64,000 nt of DNA from Pectobacterium colocasium (GTDB lineage Bacteria; Pseudomonadota; Gammaproteobacteria; Enterobacterales; Enterobacteriaceae): NCBI RefSeq assembly GCF_020181655.1, contig NZ_CP084032.1, positions 1,860,001 through 1,924,000 on the forward strand, in the 5' to 3' direction. Shown here one piece after another: positions 49,061 to 58,175 of this stretch (position 1 is its first letter; every line of letters starts with the position of its first letter). The notes under the pieces are model-generated. The model was not told where the DNA came from. It searched no databases and saw nothing but the letters and a program-made list of their open reading frames with translations. The position numbers and the translations under genes are program-made.

Positions 49061-50046
49061 GAAAGTGCATCGTGACGGCAGCGGGTATTGCATTACTGTT
49101 GCTGAGTATCATCGCCAGCTTGATGCTGGGGCAAACGACGATTTCGTTCAGGGCGGTGTTCAACGCGCTGTTCCATTACGATCCGCAACAGATCGACCAG
49201 ATATTGGTGTTGACGACGCGACTGTCGAGAACGGTGATTGCCATCGTCGTCGGTGCCAGCCTTGCCGTAGCGGGAGCCTTAATGCAGGCGTTGACGCGTA
49301 ATCCGCTGGCCTCGCCGGGGATATTCGGTATTAACGCCGGAGCCATGTTTTCTGTTGTTCTGTTGTCTTCGCTGTTGACTTTTTCTTCGCAGATCGCGCT
49401 GGCGTGGACGGCCTATCTGGGCGCGGCCGTTGCTGGAGTGATGGTGTACGTGTTGGGAACGCTGGGCAATGCGCGTTCCAGCCATTTACGCATTGTGCTG
49501 GCCGGTGCCGCGATTAGCGCACTGTTTATTTCGTTCACGCAGGCGCTGCTGGTGATCAATCAGGACGGACTGGACAGCATGCTGTTCTGGCTGGCCGGTT
49601 CAGTGTCCGGTCGTAACCTGTCGATGCTGTTACCGCTCCTGCCGTACTTTGTCATCGCGCTATTCCTTACGCTGCTGTTGGCGCGTCACCTGAATATTCT
49701 GGTGGCGGGCGACGAGATTGCCAAAGGATTGGGGCAGCGAACGGCGCTGGTGCGAGGATTGTCCGGGCTGTGCGTGATCGGGCTGGCAGGTGGTGCGGTG
49801 GCGATAGCCGGGAATATTGGTTTTATCGGGCTGATTGTGCCGCATATTGTGCGTCGCGTGCTGTCAACCGATCACCGCTGGCTGTTGCCCGGTTGCGCCA
49901 TTTTTGGTGCCTCATTGCTGCTACTGGCCGATGTTGTTGCACGTTTACTGATCGTGCCGCAGGAAGTGCCAGTCGGCGCGATGACGGCGCTGCTAGGCGC
50001 ACCGTTCTTCATTTATCTGGCGAGAAAGGGGATGCGACATGGGTAA
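49057..50046 (+). CDS. FecCD-family siderophore permease 1
   Basis: A 329-residue permease with about nine hydrophobic segments. LSRTVIAIVVGASLAVAGALMQ and TRNPLASPGIFGINAGA are the FecCD signature, and GFIGLIVPHIVRR near the C-terminus contacts the ATPase. Works with the next gene as a permease heterodimer. Overlaps its neighbours by 4 and 8 bases. Confidence 0.88.
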   Translation: MRKCIVTAAGIALLLLSIIASLMLGQTTISFRAVFNALFHYDPQQIDQILVLTTRLSRTVIAIVVGASLAVAGALMQALTRNPLASPGIFGINAGAMFSVVLLSSLLTFSSQIALAWTAYLGAAVAGVMVYVLGTLGNARSSHLRIVLAGAAISALFISFTQALLVINQDGLDSMLFWLAGSVSGRNLSMLLPLLPYFVIALFLTLLLARHLNILVAGDEIAKGLGQRTALVRGLSGLCVIGLAGGAVAIAGNIGFIGLIVPHIVRRVLSTDHRWLLPGCAIFGASLLLLADVVARLLIVPQEVPVGAMTALLGAPFFIYLARKGMRHG

Positions 50047-51070
50047 GGTGTGGACCATGCGTGTGGGCAATATTTCGCGCCAGATTGATCGCCGTACCTC
50101 TGCGGTGGCGCTCTCGCTCCTGCTGGTGGTGTTAGCCGTCATGTTTCTCTCGCTGTCGCTGGGTGAGGTGGTGATGTCTCCTGCGCAGGTGGCGTCGGCG
50201 CTGCTGGGAAAGGCAGACAGCGGCGTGCACTTTATCGTCAACGACCTGCGCTTGCCGCGTGTGCTGTTAGCGCTGTTGGTGGGGGGCGCGCTGGCGATAT
50301 CCGGCTTGATTCTGCAAAGCATTGTACGCAATCCGCTGGCCTCGCCGGATATTCTGGGGATTACCAGCGGCGCATCGGCAGCAGCGGTATTCTTCCTCTC
50401 GTTCCTGGCGACGGCGGTAAGCCAGCGCTGGCTGCCGCTGGCAGCAATGGGCGGGGCGTGGATCACTGCTGTCGCTATTTATCTGCTGGCGTGGAAGCAG
50501 GGCGCTTCGCCGCTGCGGCTGGTGCTGGTTGGCGTTGGGCTGTCCGCTATTATGGGTGCGGCGGTGACGATGATGCTGGTGTTTAGCCCGATAGGCACCA
50601 CGCTGACAGCCTACGTGTGGCTGACGGGCAGTATTTATGGCGCGCAGTGGCAGCAGGTATCGGCACTGGCGGGTTGGCTGCTGCTCGGTGCACCGTTTCT
50701 GGTGGGGCTGGCGCGGCACGTTAACGTGCATGAGCTGGATGATGCGCTGGCCTGCGGTGTCGGTCAGTCTGTCGGACGCATTCGGCTGGCGTTGCTGACG
50801 CTGAGCGTCGCGCTGGCAGGCGCGGCGATTGCCTATGCGGGCGCGATGGCGTTTGTCGGCCTGCTGGCACCGCATATTGCGAAAAAGCTGGCGAGCCGTT
50901 CATTTCCCGGTCTGGCGCTGGTATCGGCACTGACGGGCGGCTTATTAGTGATGGTGGCTGATTTACTTGGCCGTACGGCATTCCTGCCGTTGGATCTGCC
51001 TGCCGGCATCTTTATCTCCGTACTTGGGACGCCTTTCTTTATCTATTTATTGCTTCGGCAACGCTATTGA
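50039..51070 (+). CDS. FecCD-family siderophore permease 2
   Basis: A 343-residue second permease. LRLPRVLLALLVGGALAISG and VRNPLASPDILGITSGASAAAV give the family signature; AFVGLLAPHIAKKLASRSF is the ATPase-contact loop. Longer N-terminus than the first permease (Arg/Asp-rich). Its ATG lies within the previous gene, so translation is probably coupled. Confidence 0.88.
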   Translation: MGKVWTMRVGNISRQIDRRTSAVALSLLLVVLAVMFLSLSLGEVVMSPAQVASALLGKADSGVHFIVNDLRLPRVLLALLVGGALAISGLILQSIVRNPLASPDILGITSGASAAAVFFLSFLATAVSQRWLPLAAMGGAWITAVAIYLLAWKQGASPLRLVLVGVGLSAIMGAAVTMMLVFSPIGTTLTAYVWLTGSIYGAQWQQVSALAGWLLLGAPFLVGLARHVNVHELDDALACGVGQSVGRIRLALLTLSVALAGAAIAYAGAMAFVGLLAPHIAKKLASRSFPGLALVSALTGGLLVMVADLLGRTAFLPLDLPAGIFISVLGTPFFIYLLLRQRY

Positions 51071-51082
51071 GATTGCAAGATT

Positions 51083-51934
51083 ATGCCAGAGAATGTGCAG
51101 CCAACATGCATCCCCCATACTAACTGCGAGGCGATTGCCAGCCAGTCGCTGACGCTGAGCTACGAAAAGCAGGTTGTGATCGATGCGCTGGATATCACGC
51201 TGCCAGCTCGGAAGATTTCGGTGCTGGTGGGTAGCAACGGCTGCGGCAAGAGCACGCTATTGAAGTCGTTTGCCCGTCTGCTGAAACCCGCGAGCGGGAC
51301 GATTATTGTCAACGGAGCGGATATCCATCGGCAATCCACCGTTGAGGTAGCGAAATCACTGGCGATTCTTCCGCAAACGCCGACCGCGCCCGAAGGTCTG
51401 ACGGTCTATCAATTGGTGAAAATGGGGCGTTACCCACACCAGTCGTGGCTGAAGCAGTGGTCGACAACGGATGAAGAAAAAGTGCTGCAGGCGTTGCGCA
51501 GCACCGGCGTGCTGGCATTAAAGGATCGTGCGGTGGATTCGTTGTCTGGCGGGCAGCGCCAGCGCGTCTGGATCGCGATGACGCTGGCGCAGGATACGGA
51601 TATCGTCCTGCTGGATGAACCCACGACTTATCTCGATCTGGCGCATCAGATGGAGGTGTTGGACTTGCTACGGGAGTTGAACCTTCAACAGCAGAAAACC
51701 ATCGTGATGGTGCTGCATGATTTGAATCTGGCGTGTCGCTATGCGCATCACATGGTGGCCGTCCATAATCGAACGGTGTTTGCGCAGGGCAATCCGCGTG
51801 ACATTCTCACCGAAGCCACGGTAAAAACGGTGTTTAACCTGAACTGCCGCATCATTGACGATCCGTTCTTCGGTACGCCGCTGTGTATTCCGTTTGGGCG
51901 TGAAGCGGTGGATACGGTAGCCGATGTCGGCTAA
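51083..51934 (+). CDS. Siderophore ABC transporter ATPase (FecE-like)
   Basis: A 283-residue ATPase with Walker A GSNGCGKST, Q-loop LPQTPTAPEG, signature LSGGQRQR, Walker B DIVLLDEPTTYLD and the switch histidine VLHDLNLACRYAHH. The EPTTYLDLAHQ phrase is typical of ferric-siderophore importers. Twelve bases after the second permease; its last 11 bases overlap the FhuF-like gene. Confidence 0.92.
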   Translation: MPENVQPTCIPHTNCEAIASQSLTLSYEKQVVIDALDITLPARKISVLVGSNGCGKSTLLKSFARLLKPASGTIIVNGADIHRQSTVEVAKSLAILPQTPTAPEGLTVYQLVKMGRYPHQSWLKQWSTTDEEKVLQALRSTGVLALKDRAVDSLSGGQRQRVWIAMTLAQDTDIVLLDEPTTYLDLAHQMEVLDLLRELNLQQQKTIVMVLHDLNLACRYAHHMVAVHNRTVFAQGNPRDILTEATVKTVFNLNCRIIDDPFFGTPLCIPFGREAVDTVADVG

Positions 51935-52745
51935 TCGTCTGACGCCGCAGCAGTGGACGATGCTCTCCGGCACACTGCAATTAACGGATGCCACACAGCG
52001 GACAGGGCAGGAGAGCTGCCCGAGTCGCAGAGTGTTAGATCCTGATTATTGCCGCGGGTTATTGGCAACGCTGACGCCGTTACTGCTGTCGCCATCACAC
52101 AAGATTGCTGCCTCGCTGCTGGCAAAGCGCATCGGGTTCTTAACCACGGCCTCCAGTCTGTACGCCCTGTCGGTATATAACAAAGGGCTGAATATGACGC
52201 TGGATAACAGCGTGCTGGAATTCGGGCACGACCGCCTGTGGACGTCGACCATGCCGCTTTACGATCTCACCGTCTCCCAGCCGGAGTGGGGAACGCGGGA
52301 GGCATGGCGCGATAGCCTGTTCGACACGCTGTTTGCTCAGCATTTGTCACCGATTCTGCATACGCTGTCGACGGTGTCGGGCGCGCCGCTGCGCATCTTG
52401 TGGGAGAACGTCGCGGTGCGGGTGTTTTCATTATATGAACAGCGTATTGAGTGGGACGATCCGGCGGCGATGTGTGCACCGGGAATGACGCTGGCACAGC
52501 AGGTGCAGCAGGACTTTGACGCCTTACTGGCTGCGCCCGGTGAACGTTTCGGCTGCGATGAGAATCCGCTAAGACCGTTCTTTCGGGCGAAAACGCGGGT
52601 TCCGGTGGCGGGGCGCTCGGTGAGCTTTCGTGACGTGCGCTTTCGCCGCACCTGCTGTTTTTATTACAAGGCGTCGCAGCCACAGGAATACTGCCAAAAT
52701 TGCCCCTTATTGCGCCCAGAGAAGCGCGGGCAAAAGCGCATTTAA
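51924..52745 (+). CDS. FhuF-like siderophore-iron reductase
   Basis: A 273-residue cytoplasmic reductase. The C-terminus carries the FhuF motif RRTCCFYYKASQPQEYCQNC (Cys-Cys-x10-Cys-x2-Cys), which holds a [2Fe-2S] cluster. FhuF proteins reduce the imported ferric siderophore to release iron, chiefly from hydroxamate types. The overlap with the ATPase gene makes it the last of the six-gene operon. This supports a hydroxamate-type ligand for the whole locus. Confidence 0.9.
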   Translation: MSANRLTPQQWTMLSGTLQLTDATQRTGQESCPSRRVLDPDYCRGLLATLTPLLLSPSHKIAASLLAKRIGFLTTASSLYALSVYNKGLNMTLDNSVLEFGHDRLWTSTMPLYDLTVSQPEWGTREAWRDSLFDTLFAQHLSPILHTLSTVSGAPLRILWENVAVRVFSLYEQRIEWDDPAAMCAPGMTLAQQVQQDFDALLAAPGERFGCDENPLRPFFRAKTRVPVAGRSVSFRDVRFRRTCCFYYKASQPQEYCQNCPLLRPEKRGQKRI

Positions 52746-53027
52746 CGCGCTCATTCATACTCTTGCCGCGGTGACGGGCTGCCGATAGCGAAAAAGTGCA
52801 CTACCGTAGATAAAAATCCCTTAGTGCTCATAATCTCTGCTACAATCGTCGGCAGTCATGCACCGTAGTTGTGCCCGTTCATCGTGGTTGTTGCGTATGT
52901 CGTTGTTTTACGTAAATGGTTATATGAGTTGTTACGTTAATAGTGGCCCGTCAAACCCGCCTTACTGACCCTCTGAAAACTACACCGGCTGCTGTCCGGT
53001 CAGAGCGGATCTGGAGTTGTTCTTTTT

Positions 53028-54464
53028 ATGTCATTTGATTCTCTCGGCTTGAGTGCCGATATTCTGCGCGCGATTGAAGAGCAGGGTTATCGCGATCCTA
53101 CCCCTGTACAGCGTCAGGCGATTCCTGTGGTGCTGGAAGGACGCGATTTAATGGCCAGCGCACAAACGGGTACGGGTAAAACGGCGGGCTTTACGTTGCC
53201 GTTATTGCAACTGCTGACCAGCCGTGAAGCGCTGCATAAAGGGAAAGGCCGCCGTCCGGTACGGGCGCTGATCCTGACGCCAACCCGTGAGCTGGCCGCG
53301 CAGATTGATGAGAATGTGAAGGCGTACAGCAAGTATCTGCGCCTGCGTTCACTGGTCGTATTTGGCGGTGTGAGCATTAACCCGCAGATGATGAAACTGC
53401 GTGGCGGCGTGGATATTCTGGTGGCGACACCGGGGCGTCTGCTCGATCTGGAGCATCAGAACGCCGTTGACCTGTCACAGATTGAAATTCTGGTGCTGGA
53501 TGAAGCGGATCGCATGCTGGACATGGGCTTTATTCACGATATTCGTCGTGTACTGGCGAAGCTGCCAGCTAAACGCCAAAATCTGCTGTTCTCCGCCACC
53601 TTCTCTGATGAGATCAAAGCGCTGGCGAACAAATTGCTGACCAATCCCGCCTCGGTTGAAGTCGTGCGTCGTAATACGCCGTCTGAACTGGTGACGCAGC
53701 ACGTGCATTTTGTCGATAAGCGCCGCAAGCGTGAACTGCTGTCACAGCTGATTGGTGAAAACAACTGGCAGCAGGTACTCGTCTTTACCCGGACTAAACA
53801 CGGCGCTAACCACCTCGCTGAGCTGCTGGAAAAAGACGGTATTACCGCTGCGGCTATCCACGGTAATAAAAGTCAGGGGGCGCGTACGCGTGCGCTGGCG
53901 AACTTCAAAGATGGTAGTATTCGCGTGCTGGTTGCCACGGATATCGCCGCACGCGGTCTGGATATCGACCAACTGCCGCACGTGGTGAACTATGAGCTGC
54001 CAAACGTGCCGGAAGATTATGTTCACCGTATTGGCCGTACCGGTCGTGCGGAAGCGACGGGTGAAGCCTTGTCGCTGGTCTGTGTGGATGAGCACAAGCT
54101 GTTGCGTGACATTGAACGCCTGCTAAAGCGCGAGATTCCGCGTATCGCTATTGAGGGCTATGAGCCTGATCCGTCTATCAAGGCCGAGCCGATTGTGAAT
54201 GGCCGTCAGGGCAACCGTGGCGGCGGTGGAGCGCGTAACGGGTCTCCTCGTGCGCAGTCTGGTGCGCCGTCCGGGCAGTCTGAGCGTAGTCAAGGTCAGA
54301 GTGAACGCCGCTCGGCCGATGGCAATCGTCAGTCGCGTAAAGCAGGCGGCAATAGCGACAGCCCTTGGGGTGGTAATAGCGGCAATAAAAGTAATAAGGG
54401 CAATGGCGAAGGACAACGCCGTGCGCCACGTCCGCAAAATCGCAGTAAGCCAGCGGACAAGTAA
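53028..54464 (+). CDS. rhlE: DEAD-box RNA helicase RhlE
   Basis: A 478-residue ATP-dependent RNA helicase involved in ribosome assembly. Motif Q ([13 protein letters not shown]), motif I AQTGTGKT (about 45-52), motif [14 protein letters not shown], motif III SATFS and motif [15 protein letters not shown] are complete. A C-terminal tail of about 90 residues is rich in G, N, R, S and Q (RGG-like), longer than in E. coli (454 total), and likely disordered and RNA-binding. SD GGAG lies ahead of the ATG. Confidence 0.96.
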   Translation: MSFDSLGLSADILRAIEEQGYRDPTPVQRQAIPVVLEGRDLMASAQTGTGKTAGFTLPLLQLLTSREALHKGKGRRPVRALILTPTRELAAQIDENVKAYSKYLRLRSLVVFGGVSINPQMMKLRGGVDILVATPGRLLDLEHQNAVDLSQIEILVLDEADRMLDMGFIHDIRRVLAKLPAKRQNLLFSATFSDEIKALANKLLTNPASVEVVRRNTPSELVTQHVHFVDKRRKRELLSQLIGENNWQQVLVFTRTKHGANHLAELLEKDGITAAAIHGNKSQGARTRALANFKDGSIRVLVATDIAARGLDIDQLPHVVNYELPNVPEDYVHRIGRTGRAEATGEALSLVCVDEHKLLRDIERLLKREIPRIAIEGYEPDPSIKAEPIVNGRQGNRGGGGARNGSPRAQSGAPSGQSERSQGQSERRSADGNRQSRKAGGNSDSPWGGNSGNKSNKGNGEGQRRAPRPQNRSKPADK

Positions 54465-54848
54465 AAACGATAGGGAGCCAGACGACTAATGCCGAACGTT
54501 TAAGAATCAAGATACCGAGGGGTACCACGGTGACAGGTATCCCTTCGGGGACCTCATCACTGTGTTTCCCTCTAAATCCACACTTAAATAAACAGAATTA
54601 TTGTCAAACTAAGAGCATTGTTGAACATGTTCCACCTAATCATTTTTCTTCATAATCGAGAAATACAGAAATGACAATGCTCATAATTTGTCCAGTCTAC
54701 TATTTTTGTTGCCCATCGACTGTCATCACATAATGTAGAGATAACTGGCTACTCAATAGCTTCGCCAGCCAATAATTCCCTTCAACAGTTCGACTATTAT
54801 GCAAAATTATTTGACAACAAACTCTTAATGCTATTATTAGCATTTCCG

Positions 54849-54874
54849 GTGATCGCCTGAACGATCACCTTTAA
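54849..54874 (+). terminator. Intrinsic terminator near a promoter-like site
   Basis: GGTGATCG-CCTGAA-CGATCACC then TTTAAT. It follows a TTGACA box at about 54812-54817 by only ~30 bases, so any transcript would be very short. Confidence 0.5.
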
Positions 54875-54890
54875 TGGAATGAACACTCTA

Positions 54891-55010
54891 CCCTAAATAA
54901 TTCTAGTTTCAGGAAGGCTGCAAGCGAGGGAATCCCGATGAGCTTACACGGGTAAATTATTCGGGTGACTGAACGCGGCCAACACATGCAACTTGAAGTA
55001 TGACGGGTAT
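54891..55010. repeat. ERIC-type intergenic repeat
   Basis: GAGGGAATCCC, GAGCTTAC, TCGGGTGA, GGCCAAC and AACTTGAAGTATGACGGGTAT appear in ERIC order, with diverged ends pairing as an imperfect long inverted repeat. Non-coding; typical of intergenic regions in Enterobacterales. Confidence 0.75.
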
Positions 55011-55040
55011 ATACTGGATTATTTAGAGTCTAGCGTTTAT

Positions 55041-56132
55041 TTACTTATTATTTCCATCATCTTTTATATTCCCAATGAACCCACCAGTGTTTGACCAATT
55101 TGTTTTTTTAACCTCATAAGGTTCCACTAATTCACCTTGCAATTGTTCAGAAAATAACTCTTTTATTGGAATATTGTTTTTTTCCAATGCAGGGCGCTCT
55201 TTAGCGTTCCATGTATTTTTCTGGAAAGCATCACTTTGAACATAGGGATCGTTTTCTGATACAGCATGTATCGATGTAGCTTCCCCTGTAACTTTATCTG
55301 CATAACGCATTGACATTATGTCCCAAAGAATATGTGGAGTGGAATGTTTTGATGATGAGATGTACTCCTTAGCATCTGTCTTGTTTAGTCCCGTTTCTGC
55401 CATCATGTCAATTCCAGTGCTATTGACACCTTTTTCTATAATATCCTTTTTGACTGAATAACTATCATTGCTTGATGCTGTCCCATCAGTATATTTAAAT
55501 CTTTCTTTTATAAAAGAAAAGCTATCTTCCTCACCGCTATAGTTATGCAATGCATGGCCTCCTTCCGTCATTTCTAACGTCACTCCCCCCGTCTTTTTTG
55601 CCATCTCCTGAGCCGTCAGCATTGCAGAATGCACAACTTTACCGTCCTGCATGCTGCTACCACTCCAGAAATGTGCTCCATTGTGAGGCGAATTCATATT
55701 GGATGTTGCTGTAAAGGCGCCAAGACGCTCCAGTTCCATATTGCGATTCATTACAATATCTACTGCATTCTTGAATAGTCCAGTTGCCTCTTTTTCTTGT
55801 AATTTTTGTCTTAGTGAAAACTGAGTATCATCTGCTTTCTGTCCATAATTTTTTGCACTAATAATATTGGGGTCAGCTTTTTTATTTAGATCAGTTGGAT
55901 ATGTAATCTGTTGAAAATTCGTTTGATTCAATGACTTTCTTTTTATATCATCCGGGGTTGCATTTTTTATATTAGGATTACGTGCAGGCCAAGGGGTAAT
56001 CTGCCCAGAATGAGAAGAAGATGCATCTTTTTTTTGATTCCCAACATCTTTTTTTTCTATTTCTTTTTCCCCTCCAGTACTCAACTCTATATTCTTATTT
56101 TGTATTACCGTATTGTTAATTTTCATGGGCAT
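55041..56132 (-). CDS. Candidate type III secreted effector with toxin-like domain
   Basis: ATG 56132 (MPMKINNTVIQNKNIELS) has a GGAG site; the longer frame is unsupported. The 363-residue protein has no signal peptide. Its first ~90 residues are polar, rich in N, K, S and T, as in type III secretion signals. The rest contains AHFWSGSSMQDGK (about 150), GGVTLEMTEGGHAL (about 180) and NTWNAKERPALEKN (about 320), an ordered motif set I associate with polymorphic-toxin enzyme domains, by pattern memory only. A HrpL-type promoter lies 84 bases upstream. It is AT-rich, alone, and bordered by an ERIC repeat and insertion sequences. No adjacent chaperone or immunity gene is visible. Enzymatic activity unknown. 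Confidence 0.65.
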   Translation of the reverse strand: MPMKINNTVIQNKNIELSTGGEKEIEKKDVGNQKKDASSSHSGQITPWPARNPNIKNATPDDIKRKSLNQTNFQQITYPTDLNKKADPNIISAKNYGQKADDTQFSLRQKLQEKEATGLFKNAVDIVMNRNMELERLGAFTATSNMNSPHNGAHFWSGSSMQDGKVVHSAMLTAQEMAKKTGGVTLEMTEGGHALHNYSGEEDSFSFIKERFKYTDGTASSNDSYSVKKDIIEKGVNSTGIDMMAETGLNKTDAKEYISSSKHSTPHILWDIMSMRYADKVTGEATSIHAVSENDPYVQSDAFQKNTWNAKERPALEKNNIPIKELFSEQLQGELVEPYEVKKTNWSNTGGFIGNIKDDGNNK

Positions 56133-56216
56133 GATGTAACTCCGTAGGTGTATTTTTAATTTAACTATTAATTTCAATGTTTAATGTTAGAGTGTTTTTT
56201 ATTTCCACCCTAATTT

Positions 56217-56244
56217 TAGGTGGTTTTTTATCTGAAGAAGTTCC
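56217..56244 (-). promoter_or_regulatory. HrpL-type (hrp box) promoter
   Basis: On the minus strand GGAACT, 15 bases, CCACCTA fits the hrp-box consensus GGAAC(C/T)-N15/16-CCACNNA at every fixed position. The start codon lies 84 bases downstream. The CCAC half overlaps a near-palindrome CCACC-CTAA-TTTTAG-GTGG, which is a caveat. Confidence 0.75.
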
Positions 56245-56412
56245 CTCAAAACAAAGAGAAATTTATAAATAAAAACAATATAATTTTATAATGATTAGTT
56301 ATAAAAAATTTATTTTAATATAATAAATGATGGGTTTTCATGTCGTTAATATGAACAAAAAAATGGATTTTTTTCTCGCCAGACGTTTAATATGAATTCG
56401 CGAATTAATGTT

Positions 56413-57055
56413 ATGTCGTTTAATTCGTTACTAAATACCTTACCTGCCCGTTAGCATGATTGAACAGGCATTAACGCTCACTGATACCGTCACGCTGCGC
56501 AAGCGAAAACTTCCCCTTGAGTCCATGGTGTGGCTGGTTATTGGCATGGCCGTATTCAATCAGCGTCCTCTTTCCCACATCGTTAATCTCATGGATATCG
56601 CTGATCGCTCCGGCACGCCGTTGAAGAAAAATACGCAATACGAAGTGATAAGCAAGCTGGGCAGGCAAGACAGACTGGTACGGATAAAGACATCGCCGCA
56701 GGCGCGTAAACAATGGGCGACGCTGCCGGAGAGCATCACAGCGCGGTTGTTAACGAAGACGATAGAAGGAAAAACGCGAGAGGTGCTGACGTCACTGACG
56801 GACCCGATGCGTTATCCGGCGGCGGAGGTGAACGCCCTTTACGCTCACCGATGGGAAATCGAGTTGGGATATCGCGAGGCGAAACAAGGCTTGCTGGGTA
56901 ACAGGTGGCATTTACGGAGCAGACTGCCGGAAATGGTGAGGCAGGAGTTGTGGGGCGTGCTACTGACGTACAATCTGGTGCGTTATCAGATGGTGAAAAT
57001 GGCGTTTACGCTGAAAGGAGATTACCTGCCTTATCAGTTGAGCTTCAGCGGCTCC
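56413..57055 (+). pseudogene. IS4-family transposase, frameshifted, internally deleted and 3'-truncated
   Basis: The N-terminus starts in one frame at ATG 56413 (MSFNSLLNTLPAR) and continues in another from 56456 (MIEQALTLTDTVTLRKRK), a frameshift near 56452. MVWLVIGMAVFNQRPL is followed after about 55 residues by the C-terminal half (KLGRQDRLVRIKTS, LYAHRWEIELGYREAKQGLLG), so the first catalytic Asp region is missing. The final DDE glutamate region YREAKQ is present. Homology stops at LSFSGS (about 57055), where the IS110-type sequence begins. Inactive. Confidence 0.85.
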
Positions 57056-58150
57056 TTTTTTATCGCGTTATTTTGCCGTGGCTGGCTGTGCGGTCAGACG
57101 GCGTAGACGATAGAATATCGCTGCGCCAGGCCGCCGTTTCTTTAACTCCGTTATCCACGGTCCCGGCTCTTTCGCCAACAGGCTCGCTGCCCTCGCTCCA
57201 TGGATAAACAGCGTACGCAGGTAGGTGTCACCGCGTTTGCTTATCCCCAGCAGGCGAACCTTGCCGCCAGTGCCGGTCTGTTTTGGGACGAGTCCGACAT
57301 AGGCCGCGAACTCCCGTCCCGACCGGAACGCATGAGCCTCGCCCATCGTAGCCACCGCCGCCGTGGCTATCAGTGGCCCTACGCCGGGTATAGCCATCAG
57401 CCGTCGGCAGGTCTCGTTCTGTTTCGCCAGCGCCGTCAGTTGTTGCTCAATGCCGTTAATCTGAGCATCCAGCTCACTCAAGCGACGGTGCTGCTCTTCA
57501 ATCTGGGCGATGAGGAACAGCGGCAGGCGGTTTTTCAGCCTCTCCAGCGCCACGGGCAGAGCCTTGTCCAGCGCGGTACGTCCTTTGCGTACTGTTTCAC
57601 CAAATTCGAGCAGTAAGCCATGCAGGGCATTGGTCTGCGCGGTGCGGAACTTCACCCACTGGCGGCGCATGCGATGCAGTGCCAGAACGGCCTGCTGCTC
57701 TTCGCTCTTTACGGCTATCCCCCGTCCCGGTTGCTGGACCGCCATCCATATGGCGCGGGAGTCCATGACATCGTTCTTGTTGCCCATCAGGAAGGCTTTG
57801 ACGAATTTCGCCTGAAGCAGGCGAACCTGATGACCAGGTTTCTTCAACTCCCGGGCCCAGTGCTGAGAGCCGCCACAGGCTTCCATACCAATCAGGCAGG
57901 GTTCACGGTTGCTGAAGAAGGTCAGAACATCCTGACGTCGCAGCTGTTTATCCACCACTTCGCCGCGATGTTTGTCGATGAAGTGAACCTGAATCAGGTG
58001 TTTTGCGATATCAACGCCAACAGGGGTATAGTTATTCATGTGTGGAGTCTCCAGTCAGGGGAACGATGAGTATCCCGTTATAGGCACGATGATGCCGGAA
58101 ATCTGCGAGGCTCCACACCCCGTCTTTCAGCCTCTGTGCTACTCGTCAAA
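57056..58150 (-). mobile_element. IS110-family insertion element (boundaries approximate)
   Basis: Comprises the DEDD transposase gene and about 110 bases of non-coding DNA upstream of it (58040-58150) with inverted arms GTGTGGAGTCTC (58040-58051) and GAGGCTCCACAC (58107-58118). IS110-group elements carry a structured bridge RNA in this left-end region. The right boundary is set where IS4 homology ends. No target duplication is expected for the family. Confidence 0.7.
57068..58039 (-). CDS. IS110-family DEDD transposase, C-terminus altered
   Basis: A 323-residue transposase of the DEDD type. The N-terminal RuvC-like domain starts VGVDIAKHLIQVHF with the first catalytic Asp, followed by GMEACGGSQHWA (Glu), and NDVMDSRAI (Asp-Asp region). 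The C-terminal Transposase_20 domain has MAIPGVGPLIATAAVA and FAAYVGLVPKQTGTGGK, with the expected catalytic serine region near GISKRGDTYLR. The usual ending with AxANKxARxxW is absent; after KRRPGA the frame runs into unrelated sequence, so the last ~20 residues may be lost by truncation. Activity is doubtful. Confidence 0.82.
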   Translation of the reverse strand: MNNYTPVGVDIAKHLIQVHFIDKHRGEVVDKQLRRQDVLTFFSNREPCLIGMEACGGSQHWARELKKPGHQVRLLQAKFVKAFLMGNKNDVMDSRAIWMAVQQPGRGIAVKSEEQQAVLALHRMRRQWVKFRTAQTNALHGLLLEFGETVRKGRTALDKALPVALERLKNRLPLFLIAQIEEQHRRLSELDAQINGIEQQLTALAKQNETCRRLMAIPGVGPLIATAAVATMGEAHAFRSGREFAAYVGLVPKQTGTGGKVRLLGISKRGDTYLRTLFIHGARAASLLAKEPGPWITELKKRRPGAAIFYRLRRLTAQPATAK

Positions 58151-58175
58151 TAGTTGGGATGCGTTCATCTCATTC

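Larger units (their letters stand above)
54465..55040. other. 576-base gap downstream of rhlE
   Basis: Contains a GGGGTACC/GGTATCCC wobble hairpin just after rhlE, a TTGACA promoter-like sequence (54812) closely followed by the terminator-like stem GGTGATCG-CCTGAA-CGATCACC (54849-54870), and an ERIC-type repeat. No credible gene. Confidence 0.55.

Noticed and set aside
54671..54733. Micro-ORF MTMLIICPVYYFCCPSTVIT, hydrophobic like a type I toxin
   Set aside because: Weak ribosome site, only 20 codons, no antisense RNA or match to Ibs, TisB, Ldr or Hok types.
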